Source: Tildeniella nuda ZEHNDER 1965/U140 (GTDB taxonomy: Bacteria > Cyanobacteriota > Cyanobacteriia > Leptolyngbyales > Leptolyngbyaceae). From it: DNA of 64,000 nucleotides. Below the pieces are notes generated by a model, which saw only the letters and a list, made by a program, of their open reading frames with translations, did not search any database and was not told where the DNA came from. A program made the position numbers and the translations under genes. The stretch is taken from the NCBI GenBank assembly GCA_019358895.1, contig JAHHIG010000003.1, forward strand, positions 358,804 through 422,803. The letters run 5' to 3'. Positions 25,445-34,946 of the stretch are shown here, in pieces; positions within the stretch are counted from its first letter, which is position 1, and the number at the start of each line of letters is the position of its first letter.

Positions 25445-26539
25445 CTACTCCCCGCTCCCGCTATCAGCCATCAAGTAATCAATTACCGCTTGAGCAATAG
25501 CTTGATTGCCATCCGTGATGATGGGCTTAGATCGTGGTGGCTGCAACGGCTCATACAAAAAGTCCCAACTCCCTTCAAAAAACTCGGTTGGCGTGAGAAT
25601 TTGCGACGGCACATAGTCTTGAATGCCATCCAGCAAAACGGCAGCTTCGGCAAAGTCATCGCGGGTGATAGAGACGATCGGCGTACCTAACCGACACGCT
25701 TCCGAGAAAGTGCTGTAGCCCGGTTTTGAGAGTAAGCGTCCGCAGGCGGGCATCAAATCAACGGGGCGATAGTGGTTGTCGGTAATTTTGATCAGGTTCG
25801 GCAGGTCAGGCGCAGTGCGATCGAACGTCAAAAACTGCCAGTCCGCAAACTGCTGCAAGTTTTGGTAAGGAATAGCACTCAGCCCCAAGCCGCCAAAGGT
25901 CATCAGCACCGTGCGATCAATATCCGTCTTCAACCCAAAGGTTTCTCGCAGTTGTGCAACGCTGTAGCGGGGTGTGCCGCCAGTCAACCCCACATCGGTC
26001 ACGTTGGGAAACGCAGTCATCGGCTCATGCAGCGGCAGACGAAACAGGCGATCGCACTTGCTAAAGCATTCGGCAATCCAGTCTGCTATGTCTACAAACT
26101 CACCACCCCAGGGACGATAGATAAAGTCCCAGCCAAAATTGCTCATCATCCAGCACGGCACCTGGGCAGCCTTTGCCAGCAGCGTCGCCAACGGTGGAAT
26201 GTCTGCCAGGATTAGCCCCACACGGTTTTGCTTGATAAAGTTCACCTCGGAGGCAATCAGACTATTTTGCTGCGATCGCAACTCCTTAAGACGTTCCAAA
26301 GTTGCTGGCTGATCCATCGTGACGCTATCGGTTTGTAGAATGCCGATGTCAAAGGCTCTGGGGCGGTGGATAAAGTCGGTATGGATGTAAGCTTCCAGCA
26401 GCCAGCGCGGTGCTGTCGTCACCAAGATGATCACGATATCGGGGCACAACCGCTGAATTTCGGCAACTACAGACGCTGCACGGGTGGCATGTCCAAACCC
26501 ATGATTTGTGATCGCAACATAAAGAATTGGTTGTGGCAT
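25445..26539 (-). CDS. Glycosyltransferase-like protein (GT28/MGT fold)
   Basis: The 364-residue protein begins PILYVAITNHGFGHATRAAS, the N-terminal glycine/histidine motif of GT-B glycosyltransferases and of the N-terminal half of arabinokinase-like proteins. The C-terminal half has VLMTFGGLGLS and the donor-binding-like KPGYSTFSEACRLGTPIVSI. Donor and acceptor are unknown. There is no signal peptide. It is monocistronic in appearance. Confidence 0.75.
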   Translation of the reverse strand: MPQPILYVAITNHGFGHATRAASVVAEIQRLCPDIVIILVTTAPRWLLEAYIHTDFIHRPRAFDIGILQTDSVTMDQPATLERLKELRSQQNSLIASEVNFIKQNRVGLILADIPPLATLLAKAAQVPCWMMSNFGWDFIYRPWGGEFVDIADWIAECFSKCDRLFRLPLHEPMTAFPNVTDVGLTGGTPRYSVAQLRETFGLKTDIDRTVLMTFGGLGLSAIPYQNLQQFADWQFLTFDRTAPDLPNLIKITDNHYRPVDLMPACGRLLSKPGYSTFSEACRLGTPIVSITRDDFAEAAVLLDGIQDYVPSQILTPTEFFEGSWDFLYEPLQPPRSKPIITDGNQAIAQAVIDYLMADSGSGE

Positions 26540-27006
26540 GGAGTTAAGAGGTTGTTTGAAAAGTGTCTGGCGGTTAAAACCGCGACTACGTAAACAAAGT
26601 CCGCCTGCGCGGACTACCGCAGAGTAAGGGTTTTATAACCTGCGTAGGCAGGTTTTGTGCGTGTAGCCGCGACTTCAGTCGCCAGAGCTACACGCATCTG
26701 GACTTTTAAAACATCCTCTAAGAGGCGATCGCGGCAATAGGGTGGGCAGCAAGTGACTCACAAACATAGCCAGCTTAACGCCTCAGAAAGGGTAATTCAG
26801 CAATCCAGCCCAGTAACTCGCGTGGAAAAGCGGTGTCAGCACACATTTTTTTGAGCCACAATGATGACAGCGATCGAAGAATAGCCCCAAATGATCCAGA
26901 CATCCCTATTTCAGCGGCAGGTTCATCAGCTAACCATTTGATATCAGTTGGTTAGAAATGGGGTGTTGAAACCGTGATAGTTAACGCTAACTCGATAAAA
27001 TGATCT
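26540..27006. repeat. Intergenic region with MITE-like element (26547-26719)
   Basis: A 173-bp element is bounded by imperfect inverted repeats: AGAGGTTGTTTGAAAAGT at the left and, on the minus strand, AGAGGATGTTTTAAAAGT at the right. Inside are GC-rich hairpins such as GTCCGCCTGCGCGGAC and AACCTGCGTAGGCAGGTT. A truncated copy in the other orientation lies at 34667-34775. No transposase is encoded. The remaining stretch to 27006 holds the promoter region of the next gene and nothing else recognisable. Confidence 0.75.
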
Positions 27007-28239
27007 ATGTCCACGGAAACGTTCTACGCCGATCTGGCACCCCTGGATAACTTTGCCGACATCACCAAAGCGGCAAAATTTGTCCCTGTACCTAACGATT
27101 GGTACGTTTTGATTACTGATATTGTTGAATCAACTAAAGCGATCGAGCAAGGACGCTATAAGGATGTCAATCTTTTAGGCGCTTGTTCGATTATTGCTGT
27201 CTTAAATGTGGCACAAAAGATTGATATTCCTTTTGTGTTTGGTGGTGATGGCGCTTCAATGTTAATTCCACCCATCCTATACACTGCCGCCAAGCAAGCC
27301 TTACTGGCAATGCAGCAACTTGCCCAATCAGAGTTTAATTTGAATCTTCGTATTGGCATTGTCCCCGTATCTACTGTTACAGATGCTAACTATGCCTTAA
27401 AGATTGCAAGATTAAAAGTTTCAGAGAACTATAGTCAGGCAGTGGTTACAGGTGGTGGACTCACTTACGCTACTCAGCTAGTCAAATCGTCTGACGACGA
27501 TAATCTCTATCGGTTGATGCCGTCTGAGACCTTTGAAAATGTTGATCTGTCAGGCTTAGAATGCCGATGGCAAGACCTTCCTAGCCTGCACGAAGAAATA
27601 CTGAGTCTGATCGTTCTAGAAACATCGCAGGCATCACGAAACTCATACAATGTTTATCAAAAGGTGATTGACCAGATTGAAACAATCTATGGCGACGATC
27701 TGAGCTATCATCCAGTTTCCGATCAAAACACTAATCTTACATTTTGCACAGAAGCGCTTATTAAAGAGACCAAGCTACGCGCTAAATCACGCCGCTGGTT
27801 CGACAAACTGCTCTATTTGTGGAAGATTAAGTTAGAGAACTTGCTTGGATTGGTTTTCATGCGCTTCAAGCTCAAGTTCGGTGAAATGGATTGGGGTATT
27901 TACAAAAAAAACCTGACCAATGCTACTGATTACCGCAAATTTGACGACATGCTGCGTTTGGTGATGTCTGGCACTGTCGTACAGCGAGAAGCGCTCGTGA
28001 ACTATCTTGAGGCACAGTATAAGGCTGGCAATTTAGTCTACGGAACGCACATTTCCGATCGCGCTTTAATGACATGCCTGGTTTTTGAACATAACGGACC
28101 TCAGGTTCATTTTATCGATGGTGCAGATGGCGGCTACACGTTAGCAGCAAAAGCAATGAAAGTAAGAATGCACCGCAAAGTGCTGAATTGGAATGCGTAT
28201 GTTTCACTGAACAAGCGACAACAACACCTGTTCAACTAA
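27007..28239 (+). CDS. DUF3095 protein (cyclase-like)
   Basis: The 410-residue product matches DUF3095, a family of unknown function with a nucleotidyl-cyclase-like N-terminal half. WYVLITDIVESTKAIEQGRY resembles the metal-binding Asp region of class III cyclases (F/V-x-D-I-x-x-S/T), and VFGGDGASMLIP resembles the second Asp-containing turn. The C-terminal half is basic. Whether it makes a cyclic nucleotide is not known. Confidence 0.8.
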   Translation: MSTETFYADLAPLDNFADITKAAKFVPVPNDWYVLITDIVESTKAIEQGRYKDVNLLGACSIIAVLNVAQKIDIPFVFGGDGASMLIPPILYTAAKQALLAMQQLAQSEFNLNLRIGIVPVSTVTDANYALKIARLKVSENYSQAVVTGGGLTYATQLVKSSDDDNLYRLMPSETFENVDLSGLECRWQDLPSLHEEILSLIVLETSQASRNSYNVYQKVIDQIETIYGDDLSYHPVSDQNTNLTFCTEALIKETKLRAKSRRWFDKLLYLWKIKLENLLGLVFMRFKLKFGEMDWGIYKKNLTNATDYRKFDDMLRLVMSGTVVQREALVNYLEAQYKAGNLVYGTHISDRALMTCLVFEHNGPQVHFIDGADGGYTLAAKAMKVRMHRKVLNWNAYVSLNKRQQHLFN

Positions 28240-28267
28240 ATAGACAAACACGCTCCTCTCGGCTTCC

Positions 28268-29476
28268 CTAACTCTTTTTCGCTTCAGTTGAGATGAATTG
28301 TCGAATCGACTCTACTAGCTGCTCCACTTCCGCTTCCAGAGTCAGGTAGTGTACACAGGCACGAACGCAATCGGGATCAAGAATGAGGCGAATCATGACA
28401 TTCTTTGCTTCTAAAAATTTCACCAGTTGACTGTGGGAGTTGTCCGTCAGTTGGAATGAGACCAACCCTGTGTCTGGCGGCGACGATCGCAGACAAGATA
28501 CATCCGGTAGTAACCGCAACTGCTGCCACAGTTGCTGGCTGAGTGCTTGCAAGCGCTGATAGCGATCGTGGGCAGTGCCCCATTCATCTTGGAGGGCGAT
28601 CGCAGCTCTGAGTCCTGCATACAGCGGATAGGCAGATGTTGCCATTTCGTAGCGCAGTCCGTTTGGTTTCCATCCCGTTGGATGTCCCGTGCGATCAACG
28701 GTAATGCCCCGCCAACCAGCGAAGGTGGGATGTAACGTGTCTAACGCCTCGGGGCGAACGTACAGCCCACCCAAGCCTTCGGGTCCGCACCACCACTTAT
28801 GTCCTGTAAAGGCGTAGAAATCTGCCTGTAGTTCGTCCAGGGAAAGGGATATCATGCCCACCGACTGAGCGGCATCAACCAGCACTCGCATCGGCTGATG
28901 GCTCGGATAGCTGTGGCAGACGGTGATCATCTCTGCTAAAGGAAGTAACTGCCCTGTGTTCCAAAGAATATGGCTGAGGACAACCAGGCGCGTGTTGGGT
29001 CGCAAATGTTCCGCGAGCACTGCTACCGGGTCGCCCTCATTGAGCGTGGCTTGCAGCGGACAGGTAGAGACTTCGATCGCAAACCGACGCTGAAGCTCTT
29101 GCACTGAGGCAATAACGCTGTGATGTTCGCAGTCAGACAGCAGCAAATGATCGCCCGCCTTCCAGTCAATGCCCCACAGCGCAATGTTGCAGCCTGCGGA
29201 GACGTTTTCCGTCAACGTGATGGTTTGAGGTGTGGTGCCCAGTGCTGACGCGATCGCTCCTCTAGTACGCTCTGCCTCCTCCACAACCCACTCATAGCTC
29301 CGACTGGAGAACGGTCCCAACTGCTGGATTTGAGTATATGACTGTTGAATTGCCTCTAGCGCCACCTGCGGCATCGGTCCCTGCCCACCATAGTTGAAGT
29401 ATGCCTTGTTGGCTAAACCCGGAAACTGTTTGCGATAGTCAGTCAGAGAAATTTGGGAAGCAAAAATGCCTGTCAT
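28268..29476 (-). CDS. Class V aminotransferase (cysteine desulfurase/lyase-like)
   Basis: A PLP-dependent fold-type I enzyme of 402 residues from ATG 29476 (MTGIFASQISL); 17 extra residues would be added by the upstream start at 29527. PLP features are Asp201 in VLVDAAQSVG and the Schiff-base Lys227 in FTGHKWWCGPEG. The N-terminus (YFNYGGQGPMPQVAL) matches the group that includes isopenicillin-N epimerase-like and cystine C-S-lyase enzymes. The precise substrate is unclear. Confidence 0.82.
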   Translation of the reverse strand: MTGIFASQISLTDYRKQFPGLANKAYFNYGGQGPMPQVALEAIQQSYTQIQQLGPFSSRSYEWVVEEAERTRGAIASALGTTPQTITLTENVSAGCNIALWGIDWKAGDHLLLSDCEHHSVIASVQELQRRFAIEVSTCPLQATLNEGDPVAVLAEHLRPNTRLVVLSHILWNTGQLLPLAEMITVCHSYPSHQPMRVLVDAAQSVGMISLSLDELQADFYAFTGHKWWCGPEGLGGLYVRPEALDTLHPTFAGWRGITVDRTGHPTGWKPNGLRYEMATSAYPLYAGLRAAIALQDEWGTAHDRYQRLQALSQQLWQQLRLLPDVSCLRSSPPDTGLVSFQLTDNSHSQLVKFLEAKNVMIRLILDPDCVRACVHYLTLEAEVEQLVESIRQFISTEAKKS

Positions 29477-29568
29477 GGTAACGTACTGGTAGAGACAAAG
29501 CGTTAGCATTCTAGCAGTAGACAACATCTACAACGGTCACCCTGCACTTTTCCTGTTAGCTTGAAAGC

Positions 29569-31032
29569 ATGTTATTGAATGCTGAACTGCTACTTAACTA
29601 TCAGCGCTGTAGCCGACGGGCGTTTCTAGACCTGTATGGCGATCTCAGCCAGCGAGATCCACCCAGTGACTACCTGCTCAAGCTGCTGCAAGATAGCCAA
29701 AGCAACCAGCGATCGCTCCTCGCTGATCAAGAGATTCGTCAGCCCCGCTATGCGTCACGAGACTGGAACGCTGGCGCACAAGCAACGTTGGCACTGATGC
29801 AGCAAGGGGTAGAGCGCATTTACCAGGGGGTGTTGTTAGCAGAAACTCCGCAGGGTGTCACGCTGGTCAGCAATCCAGATCTGTTAATTAAGCGACCAGG
29901 GGAATCGCATTTTGGCGACTGGCTCTATGAACCAACTGAAATTAAATTAGGCAAGCGCCCGAAGCTGGAATACCAGATTGTGACGGCATTTCACATGCTG
30001 GTGCTGGCGCAAGTGCAGGGAGCCTGGTCGGAAACAGCGTGGCTGATGCTGCGAGAACGTGGTGCCTATGCCGTAGACCTGTGGGAAATGGTGCCTCGAA
30101 TGCAGGCAATCTTAGAGGAATGCATTCAGGTGCTGTCGCGATCGGAAGCCCCAGAAGTCTTCATTGCACGTAACCGCTGTAGCTTATGTCATTGGTTCGG
30201 GCATTGCTACGCGATCGCCAAAACCGAGCAACACCTCTCTCTGCTGCCTGGAGTGACACCTACCCGCTATCTGCAACTCCAGGCGTTGCACCTGACGACG
30301 GTGAAAGCCGTTGCTGATATGAATGCGACTCAGCTTGCACCATTACCAGGCTTTGGCAGCGAAACAGCCTATAAATTAGTCCGTCAAGCGCGATCGACCT
30401 TGCACAACCGGGCGCTGCTGATTGAAAGTATTACCAATCCCAATTTTTTAGAAGACATACCGACCGCTCCAGTAGAACTTTACTTCGATATTGAAGCCGA
30501 GCCAGCGCTGAATCTGGTCTATTTGCATGGCGTGCTGGTCATTGATCGCCCCGCTCAAACCGAAACGTTCTATCCACTCCTTGCCGAACGACCTGAAGAC
30601 GAAGTGCTGGTGTGGGAACAGTTTCTCGATCTGGTCTGGCAGTATCCCACTGCTCCCATCTTTCACTTCTGCCCATTTGAAGTCCAGACAGTCGAACGAC
30701 TTGCCAAACTCTACGGCACGCCACCACAACGAATACGTCCTCTCCTAACCCGCTTTGTTGACCTGCACGAGCGGGTTACGCGTATAGTGACACTGCCTGT
30801 CGAAAGCTATGCGCTGAAACCGATCGCCCGCTGGTTAGGCTTTGACTGGCGTGACCCTAGTGCCAATGGTGCCCAATCCATTTACTGGTATGCTCAATGG
30901 CTCTCGACGGGCGATCGCACTTACCTTGATGCCATCCTCACCTACAACGAAGATGATTGCCGCGCGACCTATCACGCCAAAGATTGGCTCGTGAATTTCT
31001 TGCAAGAGACGTATCAGGCAGAACTTGCTTGA
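29569..31032 (+). CDS. TM0106-family RecB-like nuclease
   Basis: The 487-residue protein joins a Cas4/RecB-like nuclease half (residues 1-210; LLNYQRCSRRAFLDL, YEPTEIKLGKRPKLEYQI with E-x-K, and a Cys cluster CSLCHWFGHC), a helix-hairpin-helix-like middle (LAPLPGFGSETAYKLV), and a C-terminal RNase H-fold exonuclease half (ELYFDIEAEP with D-x-E, and YNEDDCRAT). This is the TM0106 architecture, found outside CRISPR loci as well as near them. It lies 14 kb from the CAST and is not part of it. Confidence 0.85.
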   Translation: MLLNAELLLNYQRCSRRAFLDLYGDLSQRDPPSDYLLKLLQDSQSNQRSLLADQEIRQPRYASRDWNAGAQATLALMQQGVERIYQGVLLAETPQGVTLVSNPDLLIKRPGESHFGDWLYEPTEIKLGKRPKLEYQIVTAFHMLVLAQVQGAWSETAWLMLRERGAYAVDLWEMVPRMQAILEECIQVLSRSEAPEVFIARNRCSLCHWFGHCYAIAKTEQHLSLLPGVTPTRYLQLQALHLTTVKAVADMNATQLAPLPGFGSETAYKLVRQARSTLHNRALLIESITNPNFLEDIPTAPVELYFDIEAEPALNLVYLHGVLVIDRPAQTETFYPLLAERPEDEVLVWEQFLDLVWQYPTAPIFHFCPFEVQTVERLAKLYGTPPQRIRPLLTRFVDLHERVTRIVTLPVESYALKPIARWLGFDWRDPSANGAQSIYWYAQWLSTGDRTYLDAILTYNEDDCRATYHAKDWLVNFLQETYQAELA

Positions 31033-31373
31033 GCATCAATCAAATTCACGCGTACAGTAGCTGATTCACTCTAATCGGATGATGCGGTTACTTCATGCAA
31101 CTGACAGCGAGAGGCGATCGCGCTTTTCTCAGTGGGGCGATCGTGGTTAAAGTCATCCTCAACTCCTAACGGTGAAGTTGTGCGGCGACAAGCAACACCG
31201 AAGCGAAGCAATAAAACCCTGCAAGTTCGCTCCAAAGGCTTGTTGGGCTTTCGACCAACCGATCGCTCCTCCATCTTCTTACTCCTACCGATCGCCCCAA
31301 ACCGCACAGTTTAGGGCACTCCAGAGCGATACCAGCACAGCGGCACGAGTCTGATCGGCGCATCTCCAGTCAT
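31033..31373. other. Intergenic region, 341 bp
   Basis: Convergent space between the nuclease gene and the LysR gene. It is rich in CGATCG palindromes. Overlapping frames of 60-78 codons exist on both strands, but none has a plausible start or family. A frame reading NKPLERTCRVLLLRF resembles translated repeats often misannotated as proteins. Nothing firm is supported. Confidence 0.4.
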
Positions 31374-32255
31374 TCAAGACAGTCTAAGATTGAACTCATC
31401 CAGAAGAAAGTTAATAAAGCATTTCACCTTTGCTGATTGAAAACGTCCTCGCCGATAAACAGCGTGAATGGGCAGCGGGTCTATTTCATATTCTGCAAGG
31501 ATAACTTTAACCGCTTGAATTTGTATTTCATGACTGTACGCCCACATCGGTGCTGTGCCAATGCCAATGTCGGTCAAAACCGCTCCACGATGTGCTATGG
31601 AGCTATTGACTTGCAAATTTCCCTGCACCTTTACCGTTGTCCCTCGAAACGGCCATTCATTGCCCGTGGACTGGGGCGTATAAACAATACAGTTATGCTG
31701 CAAAAGGTCTGTGGGCACCTGTGGTTCGCCAAATTTCTTTAAATATTTCACCGATGCTACGGTCACAAATCTAGAGATACCAATCGGTTGTGAGATTAAG
31801 TTATGGTCAACAGAACCGCCAATTCTAATGCCTAAATCAATGCCCTCTCCAACTAAATCGGCAAAGTGCTCAGACATGTTGAGGTCAACTTTGATATCGG
31901 GATAGCGATCGAGAAACTGCTTGAGGCGAGGAAGCAACTGCATCTGTCCAAAAGCTGCTAAGCAATTGATCCTTAGCGTTCCAGAGGGTTTTTGTCGTTT
32001 TCCCACACTAGACTCCGCCTCAGATAACGCTTCTAAAACCTGCTGACAATGCTCATAAAAGCGTATCCCCTCATCCGTCATGTTCATTGTGCGCGTCGAT
32101 CGCACTAGTAGTTGCACATCTAAATATTCTTCTAGGGCAGCAATCTGTTTACTAATGGTGGGCTGACTCGTATTCATCTCTCTGGCTACGGCAGAGAAAC
32201 TACCCGTCTCCACCGTTCGCACAAAACTTTTCATACAAGTAATGAGATCTAGCAT
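31374..32255 (-). CDS. LysR-family transcriptional regulator
   Basis: The 293-residue protein has the N-terminal winged helix (FVRTVETGSFSAVAREMNTS, QPTISKQIAALEEYL) and a periplasmic-binding-like effector domain from about residue 90. It is divergent from the NTF2-like and glutathionyl-reductase genes, with a 140-bp intergenic region. That is the classic layout for a LysR regulator controlling its neighbours, possibly in response to a quinone or other electrophile (inference). Confidence 0.9.
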   Translation of the reverse strand: MLDLITCMKSFVRTVETGSFSAVAREMNTSQPTISKQIAALEEYLDVQLLVRSTRTMNMTDEGIRFYEHCQQVLEALSEAESSVGKRQKPSGTLRINCLAAFGQMQLLPRLKQFLDRYPDIKVDLNMSEHFADLVGEGIDLGIRIGGSVDHNLISQPIGISRFVTVASVKYLKKFGEPQVPTDLLQHNCIVYTPQSTGNEWPFRGTTVKVQGNLQVNSSIAHRGAVLTDIGIGTAPMWAYSHEIQIQAVKVILAEYEIDPLPIHAVYRRGRFQSAKVKCFINFLLDEFNLRLS

Positions 32256-32397
32256 GGAGATTTATTCCATCTAGGAATGAACGATATTCAATTCTACCGT
32301 CTTCTCAAATCCAGAAGAATGAATCATCATAAATCTTGTAGGTTCAATTCAGATGTTTAGTTCAACACCCCAAATCACTTCTAAAAGGAGAAAAATC

Positions 32398-32760
32398 ATG
32401 ATTACAGCGACCGATCTCAGCGCAAACTTTGAAGCTATCAAGAGCCTGGTTTTGCAAGGAAAAACCATGGAAGCTTTCGAGAAATACTATGGCGATGATG
32501 TGGTAATGCAAGAGAATGAAACACCCGCTATTTTTGGGAAAGCTGCGAACCGCAACCGAGAACTGAACTTCTTCTCTAAAGTGACTGAATTTCGTGCAAT
32601 GGAAGTGAAGGCGGTTGCCTATGGTGAGGATGTGATTATTTCTGAATGGTTTGTGGACTATACCCACGCAGAATGGGGCAAAGTCACGCACGATCAGGTG
32701 TCTGTACAACGCTGGAAAGATGGCAAAGTTGTTCACGAACGGTTCTATTACGCGACTTAG
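32398..32760 (+). CDS. NTF2-like/SnoaL-like fold protein
   Basis: From ATG 32398, preceded by AAAAGGAG, the product has 120 residues (MITATDLSANFEAIKSLVLQ). The pattern, with MEAFEKYYGDDVVMQENE and YTHAEWGKVTHDQVSVQRWK, fits the cone-shaped NTF2/SnoaL fold, used by small isomerases, hydrolases or ligand binders. The upstream frame to 32353 is not needed. It is followed by the GST-type gene on the same strand and probably shares a promoter under LysR control. Confidence 0.75.
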   Translation: MITATDLSANFEAIKSLVLQGKTMEAFEKYYGDDVVMQENETPAIFGKAANRNRELNFFSKVTEFRAMEVKAVAYGEDVIISEWFVDYTHAEWGKVTHDQVSVQRWKDGKVVHERFYYAT

Positions 32761-32853
32761 GACGAATAAGTTTACTGCTCGTCTCGTTGAACAAGGCGAG
32801 CAGTAAAAAACTTGCTTTTATCAGAATTACGCCATGACGATTCGGAGGAAATT

Positions 32854-33828
32854 ATGGCATCAGGACTAATGATCCAGGGCAAATGGACAACTGAACGCAA
32901 GGATCAAGATCAGAGCGGTAAATTCAAGGAGAGAACGACAACGTTTCGCGATCGCGTGACTGCTGATGGATCGAGCGGGTTTAAGGCAGAGACAGGACGC
33001 TATCACCTCTATGTTTCTCTGGGATGTCCGTGGGCACATCGCGCGTTAATTATGCGAGAACTCAAAGGGTTGCAGGATGTGATCTCAGTCTCTATCGCCG
33101 ATCCGATTCTTGGCGACAAGGGGTGGAGTTTTTCGGAAGCACCAAGCGCGATGCTTGACTCGGTCAATCACGTTCAATATTTGCAAGAGATCTATGCAAA
33201 AGCCAATCCCAAATTCACTGGACGAGTGACAGTTCCGGTGCTGTGGGATAGGCAAACCCAAACCATCGTCAACAACGAATCTCGTGAAATCATCCGAATG
33301 TTTGACGTAGAGTTTGCAGAATTGGCAACGCAGAAAATCGACTTATACCCACATAACCTACGACAGAAAATTGATCAAACGATCGATGCAATCTACATGC
33401 CGATCAACGCGGGTGTCTATCGAGCTGGTTTTGCGACTTCACAAGCCGCCTACGAAGAGGCGGTGACTGAACTTTTCGAGCATTTAGATCGGTGGGAAAT
33501 CGTTCTGAACAAGCAGCGCTATTTATGTGGCAAGCAACTCACTGAAGTTGATATTTGTCTGTTTACCACCCTATATCGCTTCGACTCAGTGTATTACGGT
33601 CACTTTAAGTGCAATTTGCGGCGAATTATCGACTATCCAAACCTTTGGAACTACGTCAAGGATCTCTATCAGCGTCCTGAGTTCAAAGCGACGTGCAACC
33701 TGGATCATATTAAGCGCGGTTATTACATGAGTATGACTGAGATCAATCCCAATCGAATTGTGCCAAAGGGACCAATTCTCGATTTTGACGAACGGCACGA
33801 TCGCGATCGCTTTGCCCATGCTGGTTAA
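32854..33828 (+). CDS. Glutathionyl-hydroquinone reductase (omega/Xi-class GST)
   Basis: The ATG at 32854 follows CGGAGGAAATT and gives 324 residues. The active-site motif LGCPWAHRAL, with nucleophile Cys58, is the signature of S-glutathionyl-hydroquinone reductases (YqjG/Ecm4 type), which reduce glutathionylated hydroquinones. The C-terminal helical domain carries the usual DICLFTTLYRFDSVYYGHFK. The link to a divergent LysR regulator suggests induction by quinones or electrophiles. Confidence 0.92.
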   Translation: MASGLMIQGKWTTERKDQDQSGKFKERTTTFRDRVTADGSSGFKAETGRYHLYVSLGCPWAHRALIMRELKGLQDVISVSIADPILGDKGWSFSEAPSAMLDSVNHVQYLQEIYAKANPKFTGRVTVPVLWDRQTQTIVNNESREIIRMFDVEFAELATQKIDLYPHNLRQKIDQTIDAIYMPINAGVYRAGFATSQAAYEEAVTELFEHLDRWEIVLNKQRYLCGKQLTEVDICLFTTLYRFDSVYYGHFKCNLRRIIDYPNLWNYVKDLYQRPEFKATCNLDHIKRGYYMSMTEINPNRIVPKGPILDFDERHDRDRFAHAG

Positions 33829-33891
33829 AAACATGAATTCAAGGACACGAAATAGTTGCATTATCCAGTTTAATTTAATGGAGTTAATCCC

Positions 33892-34371
33892 ACGATTCAT
33901 CATATTTCGATCGCTGCACACAATCCTCTGCATGTTAGCCAAGTGCTAGCAGAAGTGTTGCAAGGAACATCGATCCCCTTTCCGGGTTATCCTGGCAGCT
34001 ACGTCGCTCTGGCTTTAGATTCCCAAGGAACCATGATCGAAGTTCACCCATTCGGTACTGCTTTATTCCCTGGTGACGCAGCGAATGAAGCGAGCCATCT
34101 CCGATCCAATCCGGCATCATCCCGTTACTCCGCGAACCATACTGCCATTTCTGTGCCTGTGAGTGCAGCCGAAATTCAAGCGATCGCAGATCGTGAAGGT
34201 TGGCGCATGGTGCTATGTCGGCGTGGTGATGATTATTTCGATGTCATTGAATTCTGGTTGGAAAATCAATTACTGATCGAATTGTTACCTCCAGAGCTTG
34301 TCACACAGTATCTCACCTTCATGGAACCGCGATCGCTGCAAGCATTTGCCGCGCAATCCACAACAGCTTAA
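33892..34371 (+). CDS. VOC/glyoxalase-like protein with a non-standard start
   Basis: The conserved N-terminus of this family (IHHISIAAHNPLHVSQVLAE) is present in frame, but the codon before it is ACG (33892-33894) where ATG is expected; the next in-frame initiator is GTG 33943. GGAG at 33880-33883 is well placed for the ACG. From there the product is 159 residues with GSYVALALDSQGTMIEVHPF, typical of cyanobacterial VOC-fold proteins. Either ACG is used weakly, the GTG serves, or the gene has just lost its start. Confidence 0.6.
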   Translation, partial: TIHHISIAAHNPLHVSQVLAEVLQGTSIPFPGYPGSYVALALDSQGTMIEVHPFGTALFPGDAANEASHLRSNPASSRYSANHTAISVPVSAAEIQAIADREGWRMVLCRRGDDYFDVIEFWLENQLLIELLPPELVTQYLTFMEPRSLQAFAAQSTTA

Positions 34372-34429
34372 TCAACGACACGCTTCAACCTACGTTGAAC
34401 ATCAGGCGGTAGTGCCATTTAGGAAAGGA

Positions 34430-34775
34430 TAGGGGAAATAGGGTGGTTTCGTGCGATTGTGCGTCGCTGTTGCTCGTTGTAGTGATGAATGAAGTTCCAG
34501 ATTGCAGCAATGTGATTGTTCACATCTTTAGAAAAGGACAGCGTTTTTCGCACCAATCGGGACACCCGTTGCCGCAGGGTATTGTTGAATCGCTCAATGT
34601 AACTCGTCAAGCCTGTTCCCTTGCCTACTGCTCGATGCCGCTTACTCGGTAGCGCTACTGGATACGAAACCTGCCTACGCAGGTTCCAAAACCCTCGTGC
34701 TGAGGTAGTCCGCGCAGGCGGACTTTGTTGATGTAGTCGCGGTTTTAACCGCCAGACACTTTTCAAACACCCTCT
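34430..34775 (-). pseudogene. IS1-family transposase fragment joined to a truncated MITE-like repeat
   Basis: The minus strand at about 34430-34666 encodes the C-terminal part of an IS1-type transposase: ALPSKRHRAVGKGTGLTSYI, then ERFNNTLRQRVSRLVRKTLS, then NHIAAIWNFIHHYN. The N-terminal half is absent: beyond 34667 the sequence becomes a 109-bp inverted, truncated copy of the repeat at 26547-26719 (ending CACCCTCT at 34775). The longer open frame is therefore a chimera and not a working gene. Confidence 0.75.
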
Positions 34776-34946
34776 AAGGACGATCGCAATGTCCGAGGTG
34801 ACTCTGCGTGATTCGCTGCTCTCTTGGCGGACAACAGCAGAGCGTTTGGCTCGCATGAAGGAGCCTGTGGAGCGATCGCGCGTCCTCTTCCACTCATTCA
34901 GTCAGCAAAAGGGACATTTGCTTTCTCATTTCGCCTGTTTGCCTTC

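Noticed and set aside
29569..31032. RecB/Cas4-like nuclease as a CRISPR adaptation gene
   Set aside because: It matches the TM0106 family, lies far from the CAST on the host side, and no cas1 or cas2 is nearby.
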